A program made the position numbers and the translations under genes. From Pedobacter mucosus (GTDB lineage: Bacteria > Bacteroidota > Bacteroidia > Sphingobacteriales > Sphingobacteriaceae), in NCBI RefSeq assembly GCF_022200785.1, contig NZ_CP087585.1:2542001-2606000 (forward strand): 64,000 nucleotides of DNA, given 5' to 3'. Shown here piece after piece: positions 1-8,857 of this stretch. Below the pieces are notes generated by a model, which made no database searches, was not told the DNA's origin, and saw only the letters and a program-made list of their open reading frames with translations. The first letter of the stretch is position 1. Each line of letters starts with the position of its first letter.

Positions 1-370
1 AAAACGTCATTTCGAAATCTTTTACTTCAGCTCTTCCGTTTAGCGCTTTAATTTTTAACGTGCCACCGCTTTGTTGTACTGCGGCAACTTTTTCCAGTTG
101 CGCAAAATCATTTCGCATTGCTGGTGCCAATGGCCTTGGTACGCCTTGCGAATAAAACTCATTTCCATCAGCATATTTCCACTGCGAAACTACGCGGTAA
201 ATGCGATTGCTGTTTTCAAAATCTTTATCGAAACTCAATTCGTATCGAACAAAAATAAAAATAAGGATGCAGCTGGCTAAGCCAATCGAAAGGCCAAAAA
301 CATTTATAGCGGTATAACCCTTGTTTTTCCAAAGGTTTCGCCAGGCGATTTTTAAGTTAAGTTTAAACAT
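1..370 (-). CDS. MacB/FtsX-type ABC transporter permease, N-terminal part (truncated by window edge)
   Basis: The first about 123 codons of a fourth tandem permease, running off the left end. It opens with MFKLNLKIAWRNLWKNKGY, almost the same as the three complete permeases upstream in the operon, followed by a hydrophobic segment (about residues 22-42) and the start of the large periplasmic MacB-type core domain. These proteins are inner-membrane subunits of mechanotransmission-type ABC systems that work with an ATPase and a periplasmic adaptor. The ATG is at 368-370. It is probably the last or next-to-last gene of the operon that starts at 10102. The family is clear; the substrate cannot be told. 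Confidence 0.85.
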   Translation of the reverse strand, partial: MFKLNLKIAWRNLWKNKGYTAINVFGLSIGLASCILIFIFVRYELSFDKDFENSNRIYRVVSQWKYADGNEFYSQGVPRPLAPAMRNDFAQLEKVAAVQQSGGTLKIKALNGRAEVKDFEMTF

Positions 371-512
371 TTTTAAAGTTTTAAGTAGTAAGTTTTAAGT
401 TATAAGTACTGCACATACGACTTAAAACGAATAAATTTTAGTAATCAAGTTTTCTTGGTTTTATTTATGAGTATAGCACTTACAACTTAAAACGTATAAC
501 TTATTACTCATC
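371..512. repeat. Intergenic spacer with TTTTAAGTTATAAGT-type inverted repeats
   Basis: The spacer between two permease genes is made largely of short AT-rich words: AAGTTTTAAGTTATAAGT near 390-407 and ACTTACAACTTAAAACG near 478-494. The block GCACTTACAACTTAAAACG, with TATAACT following, occurs here at about 477-501 and again at about 5459-5483. The arms can pair to form hairpins in the polycistronic RNA. No coding potential was seen. Confidence 0.6.
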
Positions 513-2891
513 CTATTCATATTTTAAAGCATCAACAGGATTTGCTTTTGCCGTTTTGTAAGCTTGAAAACTTACGGTAATTAGCGCCATTGATAATGTT
601 CCAAGAGCTGCAACTGGAATAATCCACCAACTTATTTCTGTATGGAACTCAAAATTGTTTAACCATTTTCCCATTGCAAAATAACTAATGGGCACTGCGA
701 TGATAATTGCAACAACGATCATTTTGATGAAAGATAAAGACAGCAATTGCATCAAATTTCCAATCGATGCACCAAGAACTTTCCTTACGCCAAATTCTTT
801 GGTTCTTTGCTCAGCACTATAGGCAACAAGCCCAAATAACCCTAAGCAAGAAACAAAAATTGCTAGTCCGCCGAAAAGGTTAGAAAGAATACCTAATGTA
901 TTTTCTGATTTATATTTCTCCTGATATAAAGAATTTATAAAAGTAATTTCCGTAGGATAAGCCGGATTAAAAGCCTTTGAAATTCTGCTAATGGTTTCAA
1001 TATTGCTTTGTAAATTATTTGCATTGTTCAGACGCATGGTTATTGTACCAGTTTGTCCTGAAGTTAAATAAACGACCTGCGGATTATTTGATTTATAAGG
1101 CGAATCCCAAACATAATCATCAAAAACACCTATTATATATCCATTTGAACCTAATATGGTCACTTTTTTACCGATTGGATTTTTGTAGCCAAATAATTTA
1201 ACAGCGGAGGCGCTAACCATAACAGCGCTTGTATCTGATGCGAAATTTTTTGAGAAATCTCTTCCCTGCAATAATTTAATGCCGTTCGTTTTTATGAAAT
1301 CGTAAGATGTAGCCACCTGATTGAACATTACCGTATTTTGAGGATTTGTCATTCCATCCCATTTCATATCCATAAAATTACGACCTCGGTGGGAAATACT
1401 AACTGTGCTTTGGTACATAGAAGTAACCGCACCAGATTTCAACATTTCGGTTTTAAACAAATCAAATTTGGTTTTCAATTCGCCCTCTTGAGGAATTTCG
1501 ACCAAAGCATTTACATCGAAGCCAACTGGTTTATTTTTAATGTATTGTATTTGGCGATAGATAACCAAAGTGGATATAATCAAGATAATTGCAAAGCAAA
1601 ATTGGCCTACAACAAGCACTTGCCTTAAACTAATCGAAAGAAAGCCTCGTGTTTTAATTTTTCTTTTTAGCGTTTGGATAGGGTTGAAAGATGATAAGTA
1701 AAATGCTGGATAACTCCCGGCGATTAAACCGGTAGCCAGCACAATACCTAATATACCTACCCAACTTGCCGCATTAAAATAAGAAATACCCAGATTAATA
1801 TTTAGAAGTCTGTTAAATGCGGGTAAACAAATTTCGAGCAACGCAATCGCCAAAATAACAGCGACTAGCGTTAGCACCATTGATTCTGTTAAAAATTGGA
1901 AAATTAATGATGTTCTGTTTGCGCCAATTGTTTTCTTGATGCCAACTTCTTTTGCACGTTTCTCAGATTTAGCCGTAGCCATATTCATGAAATTGATGCA
2001 GGCAATTAATAAAATGCCAAAAGCCAAGCCCATAAAAAGCCAGATTTGCTCAATATCGCCACCTACATTTTTACCATTTTCAAATTTTCCATATAAGTGT
2101 AGTTTGCTCGATTGATATAGGAAATGTGGTTGCATTTGTGCATTTTGATCGGTATTAACCTTAACCAAAGCATCAACTTTACCATTAACAAGATCAAGGT
2201 TAGCATTTGAGTTGAGCAGAACCATGGTAACAAAACTGTAGTTGTTCCAATTTAATTCTTTGGCGCTAGGGTCAACAATTTCGTACAACGACCAAGGCAT
2301 TAAAAAGTCGAAACGGTTCGAACTATTTTCCAGTAAATCTTTAATTACGCCCGTAATGGTTAAGTTTTGTTGGTCTTGATAACGTACAGATTTGTTTAGA
2401 ACATCAACAGTTCCAAATAATATTTTTGCTGTACTTTCTGTTAAAATAACTGAAAGTGGACTATTTAAAGCAGTTTTAGCATCGCCTGAAATAAATTCAT
2501 AATCATACATTTTAAGAATATCAGGTTCGGCAAATTTCGAATCTTTTTTAAATCTATTTTGTCCGTTGGCAATTAAGCTTTTTTTGCCATAATCCATTCT
2601 GGCAACATATTTGGCTTCGGGTAATTTTTCTCTCAAAATCGGACCTAATGCGGTGGTTGAACCATTAAATGTTCCTGCGATTTTATTATTTTCGCCAGGA
2701 ACGTTAATCATCACCATATAAACATTTCGCCAGTTTTTAGCCTGCTTATCGAAATTCCATTCGTAAGAAACGTATAACAACAACATTAAACAGGCTGCTA
2801 AGCCAATAGCCAAACCTATAACATTTATAAAAGAAGAAGTTTTATTCTTCCAAAGGTTTCGCAATGCGATTTTTAAGTTTAGTTTAAACAT
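513..2891 (-). CDS. MacB/FtsX-family ABC transporter permease (tandem paralogue 3 in operon order)
   Basis: A 792-residue inner-membrane permease, the usual length for Bacteroidota tandem-duplicated FtsX permeases. There is an N-terminal membrane helix at about residues 20-42 and a MacB periplasmic core domain at about 45-275. A first FtsX helix bundle covers about 280-420 and a second core domain about 460-660. A C-terminal FtsX bundle (about 670-785) ends in NPVDALKYE, a tail shared by all three complete paralogues. Such proteins lack ATPase motifs and depend on a LolD/MacB-like ATPase, here the one at 8082-8780. It lies about 140 bp from each neighbouring permease gene on the same strand. 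The substrate (antimicrobial, lipid or peptide) is unknown. Confidence 0.9.
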   Translation of the reverse strand: MFKLNLKIALRNLWKNKTSSFINVIGLAIGLAACLMLLLYVSYEWNFDKQAKNWRNVYMVMINVPGENNKIAGTFNGSTTALGPILREKLPEAKYVARMDYGKKSLIANGQNRFKKDSKFAEPDILKMYDYEFISGDAKTALNSPLSVILTESTAKILFGTVDVLNKSVRYQDQQNLTITGVIKDLLENSSNRFDFLMPWSLYEIVDPSAKELNWNNYSFVTMVLLNSNANLDLVNGKVDALVKVNTDQNAQMQPHFLYQSSKLHLYGKFENGKNVGGDIEQIWLFMGLAFGILLIACINFMNMATAKSEKRAKEVGIKKTIGANRTSLIFQFLTESMVLTLVAVILAIALLEICLPAFNRLLNINLGISYFNAASWVGILGIVLATGLIAGSYPAFYLSSFNPIQTLKRKIKTRGFLSISLRQVLVVGQFCFAIILIISTLVIYRQIQYIKNKPVGFDVNALVEIPQEGELKTKFDLFKTEMLKSGAVTSMYQSTVSISHRGRNFMDMKWDGMTNPQNTVMFNQVATSYDFIKTNGIKLLQGRDFSKNFASDTSAVMVSASAVKLFGYKNPIGKKVTILGSNGYIIGVFDDYVWDSPYKSNNPQVVYLTSGQTGTITMRLNNANNLQSNIETISRISKAFNPAYPTEITFINSLYQEKYKSENTLGILSNLFGGLAIFVSCLGLFGLVAYSAEQRTKEFGVRKVLGASIGNLMQLLSLSFIKMIVVAIIIAVPISYFAMGKWLNNFEFHTEISWWIIPVAALGTLSMALITVSFQAYKTAKANPVDALKYE

Positions 2892-3030
2892 AAGCCCCTC
2901 CTAAATCCTCCCCCGAGGGAAGGACTTTTCGTTTGTGGTTAAAAAAATTAATTTCTGTTAATATCATTGTTCGGTTCAAAAGCTATAAAATTCTGCAGCT
3001 CCTCCCCTCTGGGGAGGTTGGGTGGGGCCA
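2892..3030. repeat. GC-rich palindromic intergenic repeat, two partial copies
   Basis: In a strongly AT-rich spacer there are two GC-rich palindromic blocks: CCTCCCCCGAGGGAAGG at about 2908-2924 and CCTCCCCTCTGGGGAGG at about 3002-3018, the latter followed by TTGGGTGGGGCC. A related C-rich block lies at about 10264-10310. They look like a dispersed REP-type element. No gene lies in the spacer. Confidence 0.55.
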
Positions 3031-5418
3031 TTATTCATATTTCAGAGCATCAACAGGATTAGCTTTAACTGCTTTTCTAGCCTGGATGCTTACGGTAATT
3101 ACTGTTAATAAAATGGTGATTAAACCACTGGTTATAAATGGTAAAACAGGCAAATCAATTCGATAAGCAAAAGTTTCTAACCATTTTTTAGTGAGAATAT
3201 AGGCTATAGGCCAAGAAATTACATTAGCCAAAAGCACCATCAGAAAAAACGAATTGTTAATTAATTTAAAGATTTGTATATCGCTTGCGCCTAAAATTTT
3301 GCGAACAGCGATTTCTTTGATTCTGCTATTGGTGATGTATTTTGCAAAAGCAAATAAGCCCAAAATAGCGATGAAAATGGTTAGCAATGCCGCAGCTAAA
3401 AACACCGATTGTAGTTGTTCTTGTTTCTTAAAGAGTTTTCCATAAAGTTCATCTAAAAACTCATACCTGAAATCTTCACCATCTTTTGGATTAATTTGTG
3501 GCCATTGGGTTTTCAAAGCTGCTAAGGCATCGGCCATTTTATTATCTTCAATCTTTAGCATAATTTGTATTTTATGGCTTCCGAAGGGGTCTTTAATGGT
3601 ATATATTGTGGGTTGAATGGCACTTTCGAAACCTTGGGATTTAAAATCTTTAATTACACCAACTATTTTATAATCAATACCTGAACCTGTAATTATTTGT
3701 CCGATAGGATATTTAATTCCGTATTTTGCTACAGCACTTTCATTTATAACCGCAGAATTTAAGGTATCTGTTTTAAATACATTCGAGAAAAAGCGACCTT
3801 CTTTTAATTTAATATCAAGAGTTTCGAAATAATCAAAATCCACATTCACAAAATCAATATTTGCCTTTATGCCGTTGGCTTTGTAGCTATTTATTCCGTT
3901 AGTGCCACCTGGTATAAAAGAAGCTACAGTTGCCGATTTTACACCTGGAATTTTCAGCATCTTTTCTCTTAATGGGTCAAAGCTTACCGAGCCGAATTTT
4001 GCTGGATTATTAAAGAGTGTCAAGTTTTTAATGTAAATAACTTGATTTGCTGTAAAACCTAAATCTTGGTTTCGCATGTATTTCAATTGCGAATTGATGA
4101 TAAATAAGCTAATGATAAACACCACAGCAATACTAAATTGAAAAATCAGTAAGCCATTACGCAACAAATAACTTTGCTTGCTTGTAGAAAAATTTCCCTT
4201 TAAAACCAAGGCAGGTTTAAAACTTGATAATACTAGAGCCGGATAAACACCAGCTATAAACGTGATCACAAATAAAATTAAAGGCAGTTGCCAAAACAAA
4301 CCGCTATCCAAATTCCAAATTGATAACTGTACTTGAAACAGATTATTAAAAGTTGGCAGCACTAACTCTGCTAAAATTAAAGCCAAAATGGTAGCTGCGA
4401 AACATTGCATAAAAATCTCTACTAAAAACTGCGTGGTTAATTGGAAGCGGAAAGCGCCCATCACTTTTTTAACGCCGACTTCTTTTGCTCGTTTGGCTGC
4501 TTGTGCAATGCTTAAATTAGTGAAATTGATGCAGGCAATAACCAGAATCAATATTCCCAAAATTGAAAGCGCAATTAATATTTTGTAGGCAGCATCATTG
4601 CCAGCTTTTGGCCTCAAATGCTGATTTGATAGTGGGTCTAAAAATGTAGAAATACCTTTTAATTCGTTGATTGCCTTTCTATTGGTTTTACCTTTTAATA
4701 ATTCTGTTCGATATAATTCCGTTATTTTTTGTTCAAGATTTACTAAATTTGCACCCTGTTTAAGCTGGATATAAATACTGTAATCGTTCATATCATAATT
4801 ATCTCCCTCGCCTAACTTGCTCGCTACAGAAACTCCATCAAAAGTAAAGTTAGAGTGTAAATTATTTTTAATTACGCCAGCTATTGTTCCTGTTATCCCC
4901 CAATTACTAGCCCCAAACCCTACCGTTTCTGGCTTGTTATCCTTTTTATTTGGGAAAAGCGTTTTCATGCTTTCAGTACTTAAGTAAGTAAGTCTTTCTA
5001 CATCTCCAGCTGGTTTTATAAGACCACCATTTGGATCTATATTAAGAATTTTGGCTGCATTATAATCAACTGCTAAAATATTTTTGGTAAAAAGTGTGTT
5101 CTTTCCGTTTTTTATCGTCAGTTCAAAAGAACCCTCTTTAATTAAACCAGTAGACTCAACCTCTGGAAAATTTTGTTTGATGGCTTTTGCAAATGGAGCC
5201 GCTATGTAATTTGTTTTAAATTCGGGATAACAAACGCCTACTACATAAATGTTTTTGTAATTCGGATTGCTCTTATCGAAACTGGTTTCGTAAGTAAAAT
5301 ACATCATCACTAAAATGAAAGCAGCCAAAGCAATAGCTAAACCACCAACATTTATTGCTGTAATGCCCTTATTTCTCCAAAGGTTTCGCAATGCGATTTT
5401 TAAGTTAAGTCTAAACAT
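3031..5418 (-). CDS. MacB/FtsX-family ABC transporter permease (tandem paralogue 2 in operon order)
   Basis: A 795-residue integral membrane protein with the same layout as its neighbours: N-terminal MFRLNLKIALRNLWRNKG and a first helix at about 20-42, periplasmic MacB-type domain, FtsX bundle at about 285-420, second periplasmic domain, and a C-terminal FtsX bundle ending NPVDALKYE. In its first half it is visibly more diverged from the two flanking permeases than they are from each other. It probably forms homo- or heterodimers with its paralogues above the shared ATPase. It belongs to the minus-strand transporter operon and is separated from the upstream permease by a hairpin-containing spacer at 5419-5495. 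Confidence 0.9.
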   Translation of the reverse strand: MFRLNLKIALRNLWRNKGITAINVGGLAIALAAFILVMMYFTYETSFDKSNPNYKNIYVVGVCYPEFKTNYIAAPFAKAIKQNFPEVESTGLIKEGSFELTIKNGKNTLFTKNILAVDYNAAKILNIDPNGGLIKPAGDVERLTYLSTESMKTLFPNKKDNKPETVGFGASNWGITGTIAGVIKNNLHSNFTFDGVSVASKLGEGDNYDMNDYSIYIQLKQGANLVNLEQKITELYRTELLKGKTNRKAINELKGISTFLDPLSNQHLRPKAGNDAAYKILIALSILGILILVIACINFTNLSIAQAAKRAKEVGVKKVMGAFRFQLTTQFLVEIFMQCFAATILALILAELVLPTFNNLFQVQLSIWNLDSGLFWQLPLILFVITFIAGVYPALVLSSFKPALVLKGNFSTSKQSYLLRNGLLIFQFSIAVVFIISLFIINSQLKYMRNQDLGFTANQVIYIKNLTLFNNPAKFGSVSFDPLREKMLKIPGVKSATVASFIPGGTNGINSYKANGIKANIDFVNVDFDYFETLDIKLKEGRFFSNVFKTDTLNSAVINESAVAKYGIKYPIGQIITGSGIDYKIVGVIKDFKSQGFESAIQPTIYTIKDPFGSHKIQIMLKIEDNKMADALAALKTQWPQINPKDGEDFRYEFLDELYGKLFKKQEQLQSVFLAAALLTIFIAILGLFAFAKYITNSRIKEIAVRKILGASDIQIFKLINNSFFLMVLLANVISWPIAYILTKKWLETFAYRIDLPVLPFITSGLITILLTVITVSIQARKAVKANPVDALKYE

Positions 5419-5439
5419 TATTTGAGTTTTACGTATTAA

Positions 5440-5476
5440 GTTTTAAGTTATAAGTTCTGCACTTACAACTTAAAAC
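5440..5476 (-). repeat. Hairpin-forming inverted repeat between permease genes
   Basis: GTTTTAAGTTATAAGT (5440-5455) and ACTTACAACTTAAAAC (5461-5476) form a 16-bp stem with one mismatch around a 5-nt loop. The right arm and its flank are nearly repeated at about 477-501. The likely role is an mRNA processing or stability hairpin, or a dispersed repeat copy. There is no U-tract, so it does not look like a terminator. Confidence 0.55.
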
Positions 5477-5495
5477 GTATAACTAATTACTTACA

Positions 5496-7865
5496 TTATT
5501 CATATTTCAAAGCATCTACAGGGTTAGCTTTAGCCACTTTTACTGATTGGATACTTACAGTTAAAACTGCAATTAAAATAGATATTCCTCCAGCCAATGC
5601 AAAAGGCAAAAACGATATCGCAACTCTATATTCAAAAGCAGAAAGCCATTTATTTATAATGATATAAGCCAATGGAAATGCAATTACATTCGCCAGAGCG
5701 ACTAATTTGATAAAATCTTTATTTAGCAGTGTAAGGATATTTGCAGTGCTCGCACCTAAAACTTTTCGGATACTGATTTCCTTTTTACGTTGCTCAGCCA
5801 TAAAAAGTGCAAGACCTAATAATCCTAAACAAGATATAAATATGGCAAAGCCGCCAAACCAGTTTGAAAGTATACCTAATAATTTTTCATCCTGAAATTT
5901 TACTTCGAAGGAGTCATTAACGAATTTTCGGTTAACAGGATAATTAGGTTCCATTTGCTTCACGAGGATATCAAGTGTAGCTAATGAAGAACTTATATTT
6001 TGATTAGGATTTAATCGGGCAATCATCACCTCAGATCCATCTCTGTAACTTGGGTAGAACAACATCGGCGCAACTTTTTGATAGGCACTTTCAACAACAA
6101 AATCTTTAACAACACCTACGTTCGTTAGCCGAGTATCACCCCACATTATAATTGCGCCAATCGGATTTTTTAATCTCATCATTTTTACAGCAGCCTCATT
6201 TAGCATTACACTACCGCTATCATTTTTTGTTGTTTTTAAAAATTCTCGTCCACTAATTAGCGAAGTCCCGATGGTTGCAATAAAATCATCACCTATACCT
6301 CTATTGTTAAATAAAATTGATTCACCACGTGTTTTACCTTCCCAAGAAACATCTGTAGTATTGTTGCCATTTTCAGTTATGTCTCTACTAAAAAAAGTAA
6401 CTTTTGCTGCTGCTCCAGACTTTAACATTTGGGTTTTAAGTAGTTCTAGGTTATTATTTGTTCCCATTTTACCTTGAACTGCAATTTGAATTAAATTAGT
6501 TTTATCATAGCCAATCGGTTTATTTTGAACATATTTTAATTGCTGATAAATAACTGCTGTACAAATAATTAAGCAGGCAGCAAATACGAACTGAATCACT
6601 ACTAATCCCTTCCTGATTGATATTGACGAATCTGATTTGATTTTTAAACCTTTCAATACTTTAATTGGCTCAAAGGAAGACAAATATAAAGCGGGGTAGC
6701 TTCCGGCAATAAATCCAGTAAAAATCATTAATCCTAAAAGTGTAGACCAAAAAGGAATACTACTATAATTGATAAGCAACTTTATATTTAGTAGGTTATT
6801 GAAATATGGCAAACTTACCTCAACCAAAATAAATGCAAATACAGTAGAAATAAAGGTTATAAAAACAGATTCTAACAGGAATTGGCCAATTAAAGATTTT
6901 CGGGTTGAACCAATTGCCTTGCGAATACCTACTTCTTTTAATCTTCTTTCGGAACGTGCGGTAGATAAATTCATAAAGTTTACGCAGGCTATTAGTAGAA
7001 TGCAAAATGCTAGTAATAAGAATATTTTTAGCTGCTCTATTTTACCGCCAACCGATTGGCCATTTTCAAAATCTGCATATAAATGCCATTTATTTAGTGG
7101 ATGTAATAATGCCTCGGCGGTGTTTTCCTTCTGATTTCGTTTGTAAATGCCTTTTATATCTGTATTCGATTCAGCAAAAAAACTATTGTCTTTCAATTGA
7201 ACTAAGGTAAGGCACATGTTATTGCCCCAGTTTATTTCTCTTGACCATGGTTCTCTTTTTTGAAAAAGCGCCCATGGCATTAAACACTCAAAATTAATGC
7301 TGGTATTAGCTGGCACATCTTCAATTACAGCCTCTACTTTCAATAAATCCTTGTTATCAAGCTTTACTGTTTTATTAATCGGATCTTCATTTCCAAATAA
7401 TTTCTTCGCAAAAGATTTTGTAAGAATAATGGTATTTACACCTCTTAAAACCTGATTAGCACTACCATTTATAAATTTATAATCTAATATTTTAACAAAT
7501 GCGGGGTCTGCAAAAACAACTTTGCTTATAATCTTTTTATCACCAATACTTATCAGTTTTGAATTTGGATAAGTACTATGTGATGCATATTTAACACCAG
7601 GGAGCTTAGCTGCAACCTCGTTAGCCATCGCATTTGGTGTCCACGCCCAACTAAAAGTTTTGCCGTTTGCCACCGAACTTTGATAAACAACATAGGTTCT
7701 ATCGCTACTCGTAAATTGCTTGTCATAACTCCATTCGTAGCCTACATATAACAGTAAAACCATACAACTGGCTAAACCAATGGCCAATCCTCCAATGTTT
7801 ATTAAAGAGAATCCCTTATTTTTCCAAAGGTTTCGCAAGGCGATTTTTAAGTTGAGTTTGAACAT
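5496..7865 (-). CDS. MacB/FtsX-family ABC transporter permease (tandem paralogue 1 in operon order)
   Basis: A 789-residue permease, the first of the four permease genes after the ATPase. It has an N-terminal helix at about 20-42 (motif GLAIGLASCMVLLLYVGYEW) and a MacB periplasmic domain. An FtsX bundle lies at about 280-420 (RSERRLKEVGIRKAIGSTR is the cytoplasmic coupling stretch). A second periplasmic domain and a C-terminal FtsX bundle follow, with the coupling motif KEISIRKVLGAS and the tail NPVDALKYE. Its closest relative here is the gene at 513-2891. The 216-bp spacer to the ATPase gene holds TATCAAGTA-type repeats rather than a clear terminator, so cotranscription is likely. Confidence 0.9.
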   Translation of the reverse strand: MFKLNLKIALRNLWKNKGFSLINIGGLAIGLASCMVLLLYVGYEWSYDKQFTSSDRTYVVYQSSVANGKTFSWAWTPNAMANEVAAKLPGVKYASHSTYPNSKLISIGDKKIISKVVFADPAFVKILDYKFINGSANQVLRGVNTIILTKSFAKKLFGNEDPINKTVKLDNKDLLKVEAVIEDVPANTSINFECLMPWALFQKREPWSREINWGNNMCLTLVQLKDNSFFAESNTDIKGIYKRNQKENTAEALLHPLNKWHLYADFENGQSVGGKIEQLKIFLLLAFCILLIACVNFMNLSTARSERRLKEVGIRKAIGSTRKSLIGQFLLESVFITFISTVFAFILVEVSLPYFNNLLNIKLLINYSSIPFWSTLLGLMIFTGFIAGSYPALYLSSFEPIKVLKGLKIKSDSSISIRKGLVVIQFVFAACLIICTAVIYQQLKYVQNKPIGYDKTNLIQIAVQGKMGTNNNLELLKTQMLKSGAAAKVTFFSRDITENGNNTTDVSWEGKTRGESILFNNRGIGDDFIATIGTSLISGREFLKTTKNDSGSVMLNEAAVKMMRLKNPIGAIIMWGDTRLTNVGVVKDFVVESAYQKVAPMLFYPSYRDGSEVMIARLNPNQNISSSLATLDILVKQMEPNYPVNRKFVNDSFEVKFQDEKLLGILSNWFGGFAIFISCLGLLGLALFMAEQRKKEISIRKVLGASTANILTLLNKDFIKLVALANVIAFPLAYIIINKWLSAFEYRVAISFLPFALAGGISILIAVLTVSIQSVKVAKANPVDALKYE

Positions 7866-8081
7866 TTTTAAAGTATCAAGTAATTAGTATCAAGTATCAA
7901 GACACCTGTAAAAAGGATTGGTCTTTGGTCTTTCGGCTTTAATCTCTTATCGCCTTTACCAAATCTTCCCATCCAGGAAGATTTCGGTAGGCTATCATTA
8001 ACTAAAACTATTTTTATAAGGCATAAAGTTTAAGGTGTAGGGTTTAAGGCATTAAGGCAACCTTTTACCATAAACCTCTGT
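7866..8081. repeat. Intergenic spacer with TATCAAGTA repeats
   Basis: AGTATCAAGTAATTAGTATC runs from about 7872, continuing AAGTATCAAGAC, followed at about 7915 by ATTGGTCTTT. The same words occur at about 8790-8815 and, as an inverted pair, at 23610-23735 between cysN and cysD. No gene or convincing terminator was found in the spacer. Confidence 0.5.
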
Positions 8082-8780
8082 TTATATCAGTTCCTCATTT
8101 CTGCTTTTATTTATCTTTTCTGAAATCACATGACCATCTTTCAGATTAATAATCCGGTTAGAAAAACTTGCATCATGACTAGAGTGCGTTACCATTACAA
8201 TGGTGGTTCCAGTTTCATTTAATTCACAAAGCAATTCCATCACTTCATTACCATGCGAACTATCTAAATTTCCCGTTGGCTCATCTGCTAAAACTAATTT
8301 TGGTTTAGTAACCAATGCCCTTGCAACCGCAACACGCTGCTGCTGACCGCCAGATAATTGCTGTGGAAAATGACCGCTACGATTCACAATATTCATTCTT
8401 TCGATGATTTCGTTAACCAATTGCTTACGTTCCGCGGTTGGAATTTTATTATAAATCAACGGCAGTTCGATGTTTTCAAAAACCGTTAATTCATCAATTA
8501 AATTGAAATTCTGGAAAACAAATCCCATATTTCGTTTACGAAAATTAGATCGTTCTCTATCGTTTAATGTTAATAGTTCAGTATCTATAAATTTATAACT
8601 GCCACTTTCCGGCTTATCGAGCAAACCCATTACGTTTAATAATGTTGATTTTCCACAACCCGATGGACCCATAATAGATACAAATTCACCAGCAGCAACG
8701 TGAAGATTAATGCCGTTCAAAGCCGTTGTTTCAACTTCTTCAGTTTTATAAACTTTTTCAAGATTTTCTATTCTAATCAT
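8082..8780 (-). CDS. ABC transporter ATP-binding protein (MacB/LolD type)
   Basis: A 232-residue stand-alone nucleotide-binding subunit. Walker A is GPSGCGKST at about residues 38-46, the signature LSGGQQQRVAVARAL begins at about 141, Walker B is LVLADEPTGNLD and the switch histidine lies in VMVTHSS. This is the LolD/MacB/FtsE subfamily, which powers FtsX-like permeases and moves substrates or lipoproteins across the periplasm rather than the inner membrane. It sits between the membrane fusion protein gene and four permease genes and is the only ATPase in the cluster, so it probably serves all of them. The start is an ATG at 8780. Confidence 0.93.
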   Translation of the reverse strand: MIRIENLEKVYKTEEVETTALNGINLHVAAGEFVSIMGPSGCGKSTLLNVMGLLDKPESGSYKFIDTELLTLNDRERSNFRKRNMGFVFQNFNLIDELTVFENIELPLIYNKIPTAERKQLVNEIIERMNIVNRSGHFPQQLSGGQQQRVAVARALVTKPKLVLADEPTGNLDSSHGNEVMELLCELNETGTTIVMVTHSSHDASFSNRIINLKDGHVISEKINKSRNEELI

Positions 8781-8857
8781 AACTTTAATGTATCAAGTAG
8801 TTAGTATCAAGTATTAAAACTTGAGTATATTTTAATTCCCTTTTTCAAACTCCAAAC

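Noticed and set aside
6769..7134. Plus-strand open frame (121 codons) opposite a permease gene
   Set aside because: Antisense to conserved transmembrane coding sequence, with no supporting motif.
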